Origin: an uncultured Ruminococcus sp.
GTDB lineage: Bacteria > Bacillota > Clostridia > Oscillospirales > Ruminococcaceae
Direction of reading: 5' to 3'
Assembly (NCBI GenBank): GCA_910579835.1
Contig: CAJTWQ010000015.1
Coordinates: forward strand, 1 to 35,719
Length of the DNA stretch: 35,719 nt
The stretch's first letter is position 1. Each line of letters begins with the position of its first letter. Both the position numbers and the translations under genes were made by a program. The notes beneath the pieces are model-generated. The model was not told the DNA's origin. It made no database searches and was given only the letters and a program-made list of their open reading frames with translations. Positions 1 through 7,987 of the stretch are shown in pieces.

Positions 1-107
1 TATAACAAAGTATGGGGATTTTTCTGCAATGTATGGCTGGATTATACGGGATGTACAATTGATTTTGATATTCCTCAGGAATCAAGAGACGGAAACGCCT
101 ATGCTTA
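1..107 (+). other. Unassigned open frame at the window edge
   Basis: Frame 1 is open from the first base and ends in a TAG at 133-135 (44 codons, Trp/Tyr-rich, ending in AYAYWYHRGQLP). It could be the C-terminus of a gene that starts outside the window, but I do not recognise the family. From about base 108 the same DNA reads as glutamate 5-kinase in another frame, so the last codons of this frame may be accidental. The boundary near 107 is treated as a junction between unrelated pieces. Confidence 0.25.
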
Positions 108-329
108 CTGGTATCATCGGGGGCAATTGCCGTAGGCAAGAACAAGTTAGGACTGAAAAATCTCGACACCATGAGAAAAAAGCAAGCTGCCGCCGCTGTC
201 GGACAATGCAGCATTATGTATCTGTACGACAAATTTTTCGGAGATTACGACAAAACAGCGGCGCAGATTTTGCTGAACGCCGAGGATATTGAGCAGGAGG
301 AGAAAAAGGAGAACCTTACAAACACATTT
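108..329 (+). pseudogene. proB: Internal fragment of glutamate 5-kinase
   Basis: Glutamate 5-kinase phosphorylates glutamate in the first step of proline synthesis. Read from base 108, the frame gives LVSSGAIAVGKNKLGLKNLD, then AAAAVGQCSIMYLYDKFF, AAQILLNAEDIEQEEKKENL and TNTF. These are the conserved ProB amino-acid-kinase segments: the VSSGAI glycine loop, AAVGQ, and the stretch equivalent to QxLLtxxD...rrNxxNT. Only about 74 residues of a family of 260-370 are present. There is no start upstream that fits, and after TNTF the match stops abruptly at about base 329, where an EamA transporter begins in a different frame. Both ends are therefore broken. It cannot encode a working kinase. The identification rests on motifs remembered for the family. 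Confidence 0.75.
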
Positions 330-331
330 GA

Positions 332-874
332 TCTCCGCTTGTTTTCAAGGAAAAACTGACAAAGGAAAAGATTATAGGTTTTATAATTGTGCTTGCAGGA
401 ATTTTTCTTGTAAACGGCAGGCTGTCGGGAAGTCTGAATAAATGGGGTGTCTTCTGCGGACTGATGTCTGCGGTTACGTACTCATTTATGATTATGTTCA
501 ATAAAAAGGCTGAAACGGTTACGGGACTTGAAAATACAATGATACAATTGGCTGCCGCATTTTTTACCGTGGCTGTTTTTGTGGAAATTAAAACAGGCTA
601 TCACATTTCCGTCGGAAGTGAAAACCTTGTTTGGATAATCGTCCTCGGACTTCTCAACACAGGTATAGGTTGTTACCTTTATTTTTCGGGAGTAAGCAGT
701 CTGCCCGTTCAGACCGTTGCGATATGTGGGTATCTGGAGCCGCTTTCCGCTATTCTGTTTGCCGCCCTTATTCTCGGAGAGAGAATGTCAGCCGTGCAGC
801 TTGTCGGCGGAGTACTGATTGTCGGCGGGGCGATATTTGGAGAAATGAAGAAAAGGCAGACTATTGACAAATAA
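332..874 (+). pseudogene. N-terminally truncated EamA-family transporter
   Basis: EamA (DMT superfamily) proteins are 10-TM metabolite exporters of about 280-310 residues made of two five-helix repeats. From base 332 the frame reads SPLVFKEKLTKEKIIGFIIV and continues to VNG. This is the usual end of the first EamA repeat (FKExLTxxkiiGfxlixxGi), followed by a complete second repeat that ends in SAILFAALILGERMSAVQ. About 180 residues remain, so roughly the first 100-120 residues are missing. The upstream DNA is the proB fragment, joined within a few bases. The first ATG is at 389, inside a membrane helix, with no convincing ribosome binding site. I read this as a truncated remnant. A start outside the known pattern that makes a half-transporter is possible but less likely. 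Confidence 0.75.
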
Positions 875-942
875 ATTGTATTACACACAGATTACACATT
901 ACTTTACATATCTTAAATAACGTAAGCCATTTATTTTTTACT

Positions 943-1239
943 AATCCTCGCCTGCTTCTTTGTATTGCAATTGCCTGGCTGATAACTAACGGATGGTCAT
1001 ATATTGCTTTCGGGATAGGCTCGTTTTATAATATAAAATGGCTGACGACTGTTTCCGGAGCATATATTGCTTTTTTATGGCTGCCTATATCACCGGAAAA
1101 AATAGTCACATTTGCCATTTTCATTTTTTTGCTAAAGCGTTTTTTTCCAAACGATAAAAAAACTCTTGCCATACTAAAGGATATACATGAAAAAGCAAAG
1201 AAAGCCATATCCAACCGGAAATCAAATAGGAAAAAATAG
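943..1239 (+). pseudogene. 5'-truncated small two-helix membrane protein
   Basis: Frame 1 reads NPRLLLCIAIAWLITNGWSY, then a second hydrophobic segment (AYIAFLWLPISPEKIVTFAI), then LLKRFFPNDKKTLAILKDIH and a Lys/Arg-rich tail ending at a TAG at 1237-1239. This matches my memory of small, uncharacterised Clostridial membrane proteins with the WxITNGW and LWLPxxPEK motifs. No in-frame ATG, GTG or TTG lies between the preceding stop at 867-869 and the conserved part, so the start codon is missing. The protein has two predicted helices and a basic cytoplasmic tail, and its function is unknown. It continues the series of damaged genes at the left edge. Confidence 0.55.
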
Positions 1240-1285
1240 TACGGAAATGCTGAGTATACGGGACTGAAACTATATTTTATTATAT

Positions 1286-1308
1286 AAAAAAGCCGCATAA
1301 GCGGCTTT
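1286..1308 (-). terminator. Rho-independent terminator of tspO
   Basis: The 8-bp perfect stem aaagccgc/gcggcttt has a 4-nt loop. On the minus strand it is followed by a U-run, seen as A's at 1286-1291. It lies 10 nt beyond the tspO stop codon. Confidence 0.85.
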
Positions 1309-1317
1309 AGGATAATC

Positions 1318-1791
1318 TCAGTTTAGAACAAATACTCCTATATTAAGATATGACGCGAAAATTGTCCACAGCAGATAAGGAATATTTAAATATGCTGCTG
1401 CAATACTTACCCGTCTGAACCGGATAATCATTGCAGTTATCAGCACCAGCAAAAGGAGTATTACGCCAACGGAAAGTCCGATGGATCTCAGCCTGAAAAA
1501 AGCTATAGTCCAGAAAAAATTTACAGCAAGCTGAGCTCCGTAGATAATAAATGAATTACGCTTTTTGTCGTTGTCGGCATCTGATGCATGAATAATATAG
1601 GCAGAAATTCCCATAAGGGCGTAGAGGATTGTCCATATTACCGGAAATATCCAGCCTGGAGGCGAAAGAGGCGGTTTTGCAAGTCCCTTATAAAAGTCAA
1701 AGGAATTTCCTGCAAGAATTCCTGCAAGCGCCCCTACAAGTTCGGCGGACACAACAAAGATAATAAGATCTATCCATTTGATTTTTTTCAT
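1318..1791 (-). CDS. tspO: TspO/MBR family protein
   Basis: The product is a 157-residue, five-helix membrane protein of the TspO/peripheral benzodiazepine receptor family, which binds porphyrins and related tetrapyrroles. The exact role in Firmicutes is unsettled. Visible family signatures are KPPLSPPGWIFPVIWTILYA near residues 38-57 (the loop and second helix that line the ligand cavity), an FFWTIAFF segment near the middle, and IPYLLWTIFASYLNIGVFVL at the C-terminus. Length and helix spacing are normal for the family. The start is supported by a GAGGTGAG ribosome binding site 6-8 nt upstream. It is a single-gene unit: a terminator follows directly and the next gene upstream (the ABC transporter) is separated by its own hairpin. 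Tryptophan is less abundant than in bacterial TspO from Rhodobacter, but the key W positions in the PPxWxFPxxW segment are kept. Confidence 0.92.
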   Translation of the reverse strand: MKKIKWIDLIIFVVSAELVGALAGILAGNSFDFYKGLAKPPLSPPGWIFPVIWTILYALMGISAYIIHASDADNDKKRNSFIIYGAQLAVNFFWTIAFFRLRSIGLSVGVILLLLVLITAMIIRFRRVSIAAAYLNIPYLLWTIFASYLNIGVFVLN

Positions 1792-1813
1792 ATATGCTCA
1801 CCTCATTTGTTAT

Positions 1814-1844
1814 ATTATATGCTGCTTATACGAAAATATAACAA
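1814..1844 (-). promoter_or_regulatory. Weak candidate promoter of tspO
   Basis: On the minus strand a perfect TATAAT (1814-1819) lies about 22 nt before the tspO start codon. The only TTG-type -35 is TTGTTA at 1839-1844, with a long 19-nt spacer. The -10 is convincing and the -35 is not. Confidence 0.35.
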
Positions 1845-1884
1845 TGGATTAAGAATTTGTTCTCATAGGATTCATATAGATAAA

Positions 1885-1935
1885 AGATTAACGCTTTTGG
1901 CTTAAAATAATGCCATAAGCGTTAATCTTAATTTT
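1885..1935. terminator. Bidirectional-looking hairpin after the ABC transporter
   Basis: The 12-bp perfect inverted repeat agattaacgctt (1885-1896) / aagcgttaatct (1917-1928) has an inner ggc/gcc extension. A run of T's follows on the plus strand and a shorter T-rich stretch on the minus strand. It sits just past the ABC transporter stop codon at 1937 and most likely ends that transcript. Confidence 0.65.
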
Positions 1936-1936
1936 T

Positions 1937-4894
1937 TTATTCAGTTCGTAAAGCTTCAACAGGATCCTTTTTAGCCGCCACACTTGCCGGTATAAGTCCT
2001 GAAATCAAAGTCAGCAGCACGCTGATCACAACAAGTACAACAGCGCCGACAACAGGAACGTGTGCCCGCAGAGTGTCAAGCTCTGTTACATGATGAATAA
2101 TCATATTTATTGGTATTGTGATTAATACGGATATCAAAATACCCATGATTCCGGCCGTGAGACCCACAAGCATGGTTTCCGCATTGAATACGGCTTTTAC
2201 ATCGTGCTTAGAAGCTCCTATAGCACGGAGAATACCAATTTCACGGGTACGCTCCAGAACGGAAATATAAGTAATGATTCCGATCATAATAGACGAAACT
2301 ACCAGAGAAATGCCGACAAAAGCAATGAGAAGATATGAAATTCCGCTGATAATACCGGTAATAGAGGACATCAGGAGCGCCACAAGATCAGTATAGTTAA
2401 TCTGATCTTCTTCGGGCATTTCTTTATTGTATTTTTCAATTTCTCCGGAAATTTGTTCCTTTTCTTCAAATGACCTTGCATAAATTCTGATAATCGAGGG
2501 ATCGTTTACATTTGCGTAACCTAGAATAAAAAGATTATCTTCATAGGTGTAATCTGAGGTCTGCTGAGATGTATAGCCGTCAAAGAGAGAAACATAAGCA
2601 TCGTCTGAAAATTCTGTCTTATTATATATTGACATTATCTCACTGTCTGAAATGCCGGCATAATACTTGCTTTTTTCAATGTTTACATAAGTGGGAATAA
2701 ATTTTTCAAGAATAAGCGGAGCAGCCCCGGCAAATTCTTCATCGCTGAGAGGTGCCAGCATATCTATAGCAGAAGTGACTTCACCAGTTTCATCAGACTG
2801 AGCGTATTCGCCAAGCGTATTCATTAATTCATTACGGTTTTGAGGATCAAGATATTTTTTCTTTGTCTGTGTAACTTCCTCATTTGTCGGAACAGCAAGC
2901 AGGAAACGGGCTGCTTCAATTTTCTGCCTTTCGTCAGCTTTTTTTAGAGATTCTTTTGCCATTAGTGCTTTAGCAGAATTTGATGGTTCTTCATAATCAC
3001 TGCTTTTGAACTGCTTGCCTGTAAGAAGGTCCGTTTTCGTATCAGCCACCTGAGCCTGCACTAATTCGCTGGAATTTGTTTTTTCAATAACATAATCCGT
3101 AAGACCTTTTGTATAACCGAGGTAACCGTTTATCATTGTTACAGTAGCATCCGGATTAGGTTTAATAAAACCTACTACCTTAAGTGAAGTGCCTCGTGTT
3201 TCATCATCAAAGAGCGTATTAAGTCCTACAGAGCTTTTCGTGAGATCGTTATATCCCTCGCCGTCGCTTTTTTTCTGATAATATTCACAGGGAAGGATCA
3301 TTTTGAATTCCTGTGACATAATATCGTCAAACGACCATTGAGTTTCTCCGTAATTGGAAATTTCTTTTCCCTGCATAGCGGACAGAATAATATTTTTCAT
3401 GTATTCCGCAGGCTTTAGACCGAGAGCATAGGTAACAACATCAGGTATCTGGTTATTTTTGTTGAGAACAACCACTACTTCGTCATAGCTTTCGGGCCAG
3501 CGTCCGGAAACAACATCATACTGTTCCTCAAGAAGAGGGTTGATATATCCTCCGTCATCATCAGGAAGAAGCTCCTCCCATACAGGTATAGACATCATCA
3601 TACTGTTCGAGTTGCTTGCGCCCATCATGGACATCTGCTGTTCCTGAGTTTCTTCAGTACCCATTTGAGAATTGAAAAGCTTTGTAAGATCAGACTGAAC
3701 TACCTGCCCGTTTTCATCCCTGGTAAATATCGGCATTTGTATATCGTAACCGTAAGCAATGGCGTTGGAACGATCCTTGATATATTGGCTGTCTTCAAGA
3801 AACTCTTTAAATTTAGCCATATTGTTTACCTGACGTGCAGTGGTATTCATGGAGTTAAAAAGCTCATAAATATCCGTATTTGCATAAACTGTTTCCGGAT
3901 CATCCTGTCCTTCCTTTGCCTCAGGTTCTTTCATCATAATTGACATAAGCTCTTCGGTATTGACGGTTTCTCTGTATATTTGTATCGGATAAGACGACAG
4001 CGTTTCCTCCTGCACCTGTGCAATATAGTCGTTAATTCCCGTAGAAAGGGACAGAATGAGCGCAATTCCTATTATTCCTATGGAACCTGCAAAAGCTGTT
4101 AGGATAGTTCGGCCTTTTTTTGTCATAAGGTTATTAAGCGAAAGAGAAAAGGCAGTTAACAGGGACATAGAAACACGACGCTTCTTTCCCTCTTCCGGTT
4201 CCTTAACTTCCTGAGGCTCAAAAGGATCACTGTCATCCGTAAGCCGTCCGTCCTTGATTTTAACGATTCTTGTTGCATATTTCTCGGCAAGCTCAGGATT
4301 ATGAGTTACCATTATAACCAGTTTGTCTTTTGCAATTTCCTTCAGCAGTTCCATTACCTGAATGCTGGTATCGCTGTCAAGAGCACCGGTAGGTTCGTCT
4401 GCAAGCAGAATATCCGGGTTGTTGATAAGAGCACGGGCAATAGCAACACGCTGCATCTGACCGCCGGACATCTGATTAGGTTTTTTATGAAGCTGATTGC
4501 CAAGACCGACTTTTTCAAGAGCCTCTTTAGCCCGTTTTCTTCTCTCGGATTTGGAAACGCCTGAAATTGTCAGCGCAAGCTCAACGTTAGACAGAACAGT
4601 CTGATGGGGGATAAGATTATAGCTCTGGAAGATAAATCCGATCGAATGATTTCTGTATGCATCCCAGTCTCTGTCTCTGTATTTTTTTGTTGAAATTCCG
4701 TTGATAATCAAATCGCCGGAAGTATAGTGATCCAGACCGCCGATAATGTTTAACATTGTGGTTTTTCCGCATCCGGAATGACCGAGGATCGCAACAAATT
4801 CGTTCTCACGGAAACTTATGTTAACGCCTCCAAGAGCCGTGACTTTATTTTCTCCGGCGCCGTATTCCTTGACAATATCTTTAAGCTGAAGCAT
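1937..4894 (-). CDS. Fused MacB/FtsX-type ABC transporter (ATPase plus permease)
   Basis: The product is a 985-residue single-polypeptide ABC transporter. Residues 1-225 are the nucleotide-binding domain: Walker A GHSGCGKT at 38-45, Q-loop FQSYNLIP at 89-96, signature MSGGQMQRV at 142-150, Walker B ILLADEP at 162-168, and MVTHNPE as the H-loop. A first membrane helix follows (AFAGSIGIIGIALILSLSTG). Next is a very large extracytoplasmic domain of about 550 residues, then three C-terminal helices of the FtsX permease type (TYISVLERTREIGILRAIGA is the typical coupling loop). This architecture acts as a homodimer in MacB-like systems that drive periplasmic or extracellular events (export, peptide resistance, lipoprotein handling) rather than classical import. 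The start at 4894 is chosen over an upstream in-frame ATG at 4960 because AAAGGA lies 10 nt before it, the homology begins there, and the perfect promoter overlaps the upstream part. No partner kinase or regulator is adjacent. The substrate is unknown. Confidence 0.9.
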   Translation of the reverse strand: MLQLKDIVKEYGAGENKVTALGGVNISFRENEFVAILGHSGCGKTTMLNIIGGLDHYTSGDLIINGISTKKYRDRDWDAYRNHSIGFIFQSYNLIPHQTVLSNVELALTISGVSKSERRKRAKEALEKVGLGNQLHKKPNQMSGGQMQRVAIARALINNPDILLADEPTGALDSDTSIQVMELLKEIAKDKLVIMVTHNPELAEKYATRIVKIKDGRLTDDSDPFEPQEVKEPEEGKKRRVSMSLLTAFSLSLNNLMTKKGRTILTAFAGSIGIIGIALILSLSTGINDYIAQVQEETLSSYPIQIYRETVNTEELMSIMMKEPEAKEGQDDPETVYANTDIYELFNSMNTTARQVNNMAKFKEFLEDSQYIKDRSNAIAYGYDIQMPIFTRDENGQVVQSDLTKLFNSQMGTEETQEQQMSMMGASNSNSMMMSIPVWEELLPDDDGGYINPLLEEQYDVVSGRWPESYDEVVVVLNKNNQIPDVVTYALGLKPAEYMKNIILSAMQGKEISNYGETQWSFDDIMSQEFKMILPCEYYQKKSDGEGYNDLTKSSVGLNTLFDDETRGTSLKVVGFIKPNPDATVTMINGYLGYTKGLTDYVIEKTNSSELVQAQVADTKTDLLTGKQFKSSDYEEPSNSAKALMAKESLKKADERQKIEAARFLLAVPTNEEVTQTKKKYLDPQNRNELMNTLGEYAQSDETGEVTSAIDMLAPLSDEEFAGAAPLILEKFIPTYVNIEKSKYYAGISDSEIMSIYNKTEFSDDAYVSLFDGYTSQQTSDYTYEDNLFILGYANVNDPSIIRIYARSFEEKEQISGEIEKYNKEMPEEDQINYTDLVALLMSSITGIISGISYLLIAFVGISLVVSSIMIGIITYISVLERTREIGILRAIGASKHDVKAVFNAETMLVGLTAGIMGILISVLITIPINMIIHHVTELDTLRAHVPVVGAVVLVVISVLLTLISGLIPASVAAKKDPVEALRTE

Positions 4895-4931
4895 TGATTC
4901 GTTCCTTTCATTAAAAAATATTTCAATGTAA

Positions 4932-4960
4932 ATTATAGCACTTTGACGAATATTTGTCAA
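4932..4960 (-). promoter_or_regulatory. Perfect sigma-A promoter of the ABC transporter
   Basis: On the minus strand TTGACA (4955-4960) is followed by a 17-nt spacer and TATAAT (4932-4937), about 38 nt before the chosen start. Both hexamers and the spacing match the housekeeping consensus exactly. Confidence 0.9.
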
Positions 4961-4993
4961 TGGATTTATTGATATTTCACAAATTAGTCACAT

Positions 4994-5041
4994 AAAAAAA
5001 TATCGGCAGAAAAGCATGTACTATTGTGCATTTCTGTCGAT
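4994..5041 (-). terminator. Terminator at the end of the riboflavin operon
   Basis: An imperfect 14-bp stem pairs 5003-5016 with 5028-5041 (tcggcagaaaagca / tgcatttctgtcga). On the minus strand it is followed by a seven-U tract (A's at 4994-5000). It lies about 105 nt beyond the stop of the M3-like lipoprotein gene and before the ABC transporter promoter. Of the stretch 4961-5147, nothing else is recognisable. Confidence 0.75.
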
Positions 5042-5147
5042 TATTGATAAGATCTATTTTGTACCACCCCCTGCAACAAACTCCAAAATCTTTCAGTCTA
5101 ATTTTATCCTGCAAACTAAAAATCTTTTTAGGGTTTTGCTATAGCGT

Positions 5148-6827
5148 TTAATATATTTTCTCGGCGTAATTCATAAGTTCATCGGCAAGACCGCGGATAT
5201 ATTCCTTATTAAGAACATCGCTGAATCCGGCTTTCTTTGTTGCCGACCTGAAAGCGTAATTATTGTCATTATAGGATATTTCCGCTATCTTCTGATATTT
5301 TTCAAGAGCCTTGTCAGGATTGCTGATACAATCCTCCCAAATATCAAATGCCGCCAGAGCTGAAACTGCATAGCTTATATAATATCCAGGAGATTCAAAA
5401 ACATGATTAATCATGTAAAGTTCGATTCCAGGCATAGAATCAGCGGTAATTTCATCCCAGCAGTCTACAACGTCTTCGGGAGTAAAAGTATCAGCGTTAA
5501 GAAGCACTGTATATTCAAATTCACCTACGGCAAAACCCGAAAGCACAGCATAGACCAGATCGTAGCTTTTGGCAGCCAGCATGGCATCAGCCTGATCTTC
5601 AAAAATATCATCATAAAAACGGGTAAAAATGCATTCAAAGCCTTGAGATTGTATCTCTGCAATATCAAGATTTGAGGCAGCAAGATAGGTTGGAATATGG
5701 TCGTATGTCTGTGCGTAATAATGACCAAATTCATGGACAGGAGTCAGCAGGCTGTAGTAATCATGATTGTCAGTGATGTATATAACGCCTTTTTTGCTGA
5801 CCGGCAGATATGTTGTAAATGACCCATTATAGCTACCGTCTCCGTCTGTAATTGAATATTCCTTATCTTCAAGAAGCTTTTCGGCAGCAGCGCCTATCTC
5901 CGGAGAAAGCTTCGGAGCATATTCTGCAATCGTTTCAAAGGGATTGTCAAATTCTTTTGGATTTGTGACTATATCCAAACCGTTGTCCATTTTTCTGATA
6001 CCCTTGAGTATCTCTTCAGAAACCGGCGTCATTTCGTCTTTTACAATATCTGCAAGTTCCATTATATCTTCAGGCGTGTAGTCACGGTAATACTGTTTGT
6101 AGAATGTTTCCGTGTCGTATTCATTAAGTATTTCCAAAAGAATTTCAGCACATTTCAAATTTTTTTCATCGTCATCCATATCATCGTCATAAGCAGCGTC
6201 ATAGAAACGGTCGAGACGTTCGTCACGAATCCAACTTTCAACTCTCATATAACCTTCCAGCCTTGCAGGGGTAAGGGTTGGATCAGAATAATCCTCAATA
6301 ACTTTATTATCTGCAAAAAGCCCAGTGAATAAATGAGAATAGCTTTCGCTTTCGCACCCTCTTACAAATGCCAGTGTAATAAGTTCTGCTGCAATAGTCA
6401 GATCCTCATATGCGTCATCGGCCTCAGCTTCAAGTTCCTCGTTTTCAAAATCGAGATAATGAGGAATAGTGAGACTTGTATACTCTTCGTATAATTCATC
6501 AAAATCACTGAGCAGAGCGTCAATGTCTTTTTCAAGCTTATTCTCATTGGAACCGTCTTTGAGATGCGTCATCAGATCGGAGGTATGCTCTCTGACAGGA
6601 TTCAGTCTATTGGATTCTTTAACAGGACAAAAACCGCTTGATGCACCGGTTTGAGAATTTGTTTCATCCCAGCTGTCGGAGTCACTGTTTTTTTCACTAT
6701 CCTTTTCAGAAGAATCGGATTTTATCGAATTTTCCGAATTGCTTTTTGTGCCCCTGAGAGTGCAGGAACAGGCTGAACAGGTTAATGTAAGCGCTGTCAG
6801 CAATACAAGTATTTTTTTGATTTTCAT
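5148..6827 (-). CDS. M3-like zinc metallopeptidase lipoprotein
   Basis: The product is 559 residues. It starts with a lipoprotein-type signal peptide (MKIKKILVLLTALTLTCSAC; the lipidated Cys is probably 17 or 20) and a low-complexity Ser/Asp/Glu linker to about residue 65. The catalytic core has HEFGH at 365-369, giving the HExxH zinc ligands and general base. DIAEIQSQGFE follows, with Glu391 as probable third zinc ligand, as in M3-family (oligoendopeptidase F/thimet) gluzincins, where the motif is usually ELPSQxxE. The length fits an M3 catalytic fold plus anchor. It would act outside the membrane on peptides. It follows the HAD gene by 2 nt, so it belongs to the riboflavin transcript and is the last gene before the terminator. 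Nothing in it suggests a flavin function. It may simply be co-transcribed. The exact peptidase subfamily is inferred. Confidence 0.75.
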   Translation of the reverse strand: MKIKKILVLLTALTLTCSACSCTLRGTKSNSENSIKSDSSEKDSEKNSDSDSWDETNSQTGASSGFCPVKESNRLNPVREHTSDLMTHLKDGSNENKLEKDIDALLSDFDELYEEYTSLTIPHYLDFENEELEAEADDAYEDLTIAAELITLAFVRGCESESYSHLFTGLFADNKVIEDYSDPTLTPARLEGYMRVESWIRDERLDRFYDAAYDDDMDDDEKNLKCAEILLEILNEYDTETFYKQYYRDYTPEDIMELADIVKDEMTPVSEEILKGIRKMDNGLDIVTNPKEFDNPFETIAEYAPKLSPEIGAAAEKLLEDKEYSITDGDGSYNGSFTTYLPVSKKGVIYITDNHDYYSLLTPVHEFGHYYAQTYDHIPTYLAASNLDIAEIQSQGFECIFTRFYDDIFEDQADAMLAAKSYDLVYAVLSGFAVGEFEYTVLLNADTFTPEDVVDCWDEITADSMPGIELYMINHVFESPGYYISYAVSALAAFDIWEDCISNPDKALEKYQKIAEISYNDNNYAFRSATKKAGFSDVLNKEYIRGLADELMNYAEKIY

Positions 6828-6829
6828 AT

Positions 6830-7507
6830 TTATCCCTTTCCTAATCGCCTGTTTTCCCTGTTGAGGATATTTACCGCAGACACTATCTCTATAGGACTGC
6901 TGACAATTATATCGGCTGCTGAAAGTTCTTCCGGAGAACCGTATCCATAGCCGCAGCCAACTGACGGCAGATTATTCTTTACGGCTGTTTCAATATCGTG
7001 AAATCTATCGCCGATAACTATATATCCGCCTGAGTATTTATGTGCAATTTTTCTGAATATTTCATACTTTGGAATGAACCCGAATTCTTCACAGCAGTAA
7101 AAACTGTCAAAAAATCTGTCCAGTGCAAAAACCCTTCGATGCCGTTCCAGATAACTTTTGCGGCAGTTACTGAGGAAGATGAGAAAATATCCTTTTCCTT
7201 TAAGGTCAGAAAGCATTTTTTCTGCTCCGTCAAATAAGGCTCCTTCACCGTTTTCTACACGATGCGCCATATCATTGCCCAGCCTGATTCTGGCTTCCTC
7301 ACGGATCTTCGGATCAAGGTCAGGCATAAAACTCTGCCACATATCGTTTGAATTAAATCCGAGCCAATAGCTGATTTCACTGTCGGTATAGATTTTGGGC
7401 TCTGCAAAGCCATTTTGTACAAGCCAATCCATAGTTGACCTGAAAGCCGGAGCATAAGTTTTCATTGAGTTGTGGATCGTTCCGTCATAGTCAAATATCA
7501 GATTCAT
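6830..7507 (-). CDS. HAD-superfamily phosphatase (candidate riboflavin-pathway phosphatase)
   Basis: The product is a 225-residue haloacid dehalogenase-type hydrolase. Motif I is DYDGT (Asp6 nucleophile, Asp8 acid/base). Motif II is the Ser in FLSNCRK, motif III the Lys in PKYEIFRK, and motif IV GDRFHDIE. A helical cap of about 80 residues lies between motifs I and II, so this is a subclass C1 phosphoglycolate-phosphatase-like fold. The gene starts 1 nt after the ribH stop and ends 2 nt before the next gene, inside the FMN-riboswitch operon. In other bacteria HAD enzymes (B. subtilis YcsE, E. coli YigB/YbjI) dephosphorylate the RibD product before RibH uses it, so that role is a reasonable guess here. 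The family call is firm and the substrate is inference from position only. Confidence 0.8.
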   Translation of the reverse strand: MNLIFDYDGTIHNSMKTYAPAFRSTMDWLVQNGFAEPKIYTDSEISYWLGFNSNDMWQSFMPDLDPKIREEARIRLGNDMAHRVENGEGALFDGAEKMLSDLKGKGYFLIFLSNCRKSYLERHRRVFALDRFFDSFYCCEEFGFIPKYEIFRKIAHKYSGGYIVIGDRFHDIETAVKNNLPSVGCGYGYGSPEELSAADIIVSSPIEIVSAVNILNRENRRLGKG

Positions 7508-7508
7508 A

Positions 7509-7973
7509 TTACTTTATCCGCTTACATAGATTGATCATTTCAATGGCTCCCTCCGCACACTCAGAGCCTTTGTTTCCTGCCTTTGAACCAGCACGCTCGA
7601 TTGCCTGTTCAATATTTTCAGTGGTTATTATACCGAACATTACAGGTACCCCCGTTTCAAGGGAAACCTGAGCAACGCCCTTTGCAGCTTCATTACATAC
7701 AAGTTCATAATGAGATGTGCTTCCGCGGATTACCGCACCGAGGCAGATTACGGCGTCATATTTACCTGTTTCAGCCATTTTTTTGGAGATAAGAGGGATT
7801 TCAAATGCTCCCGGAACCCACGCTACGCTTATATTTTCATCCGTGACGCCGTGACGAAGCAGAGTATCAACCGCTCCGGAGAGAAGCTTGCCAGTGATAA
7901 ATTCGTTGAATCTGGATACGACTATACCTATTTTAGCGTCCTTGTTAATGAGATTTCCTTCTAAAATATTCAT
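7509..7973 (-). CDS. ribH: 6,7-dimethyl-8-ribityllumazine synthase
   Basis: RibH condenses 5-amino-6-ribitylamino-uracil with 3,4-dihydroxy-2-butanone 4-phosphate to make lumazine, the penultimate step of riboflavin synthesis. The 154-residue protein has the normal length. It shows VVSRFNEFITGKLLSGA at the N-terminus, the substrate loop VPGAFEIP near residue 55, and CLGAVIRGSTSHYELVCNEA with the catalytic His near residue 88, all standard for the family. It usually assembles into pentamers or 60-mer capsids. The adjacent genes are a frameshifted membrane gene upstream and a HAD phosphatase 1 nt downstream. It is regulated with the whole operon by the FMN riboswitch at 11.7-11.8 kb unless an internal promoter exists. 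Confidence 0.96.
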   Translation of the reverse strand: MNILEGNLINKDAKIGIVVSRFNEFITGKLLSGAVDTLLRHGVTDENISVAWVPGAFEIPLISKKMAETGKYDAVICLGAVIRGSTSHYELVCNEAAKGVAQVSLETGVPVMFGIITTENIEQAIERAGSKAGNKGSECAEGAIEMINLCKRIK

Positions 7974-7987
7974 GATATAAACTCCTT

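Noticed and set aside
3665..4564. Plus-strand open frames inside the ABC transporter gene
   Set aside because: They are antisense to a long, well-conserved coding sequence, have no ribosome binding sites, and show no domain features.
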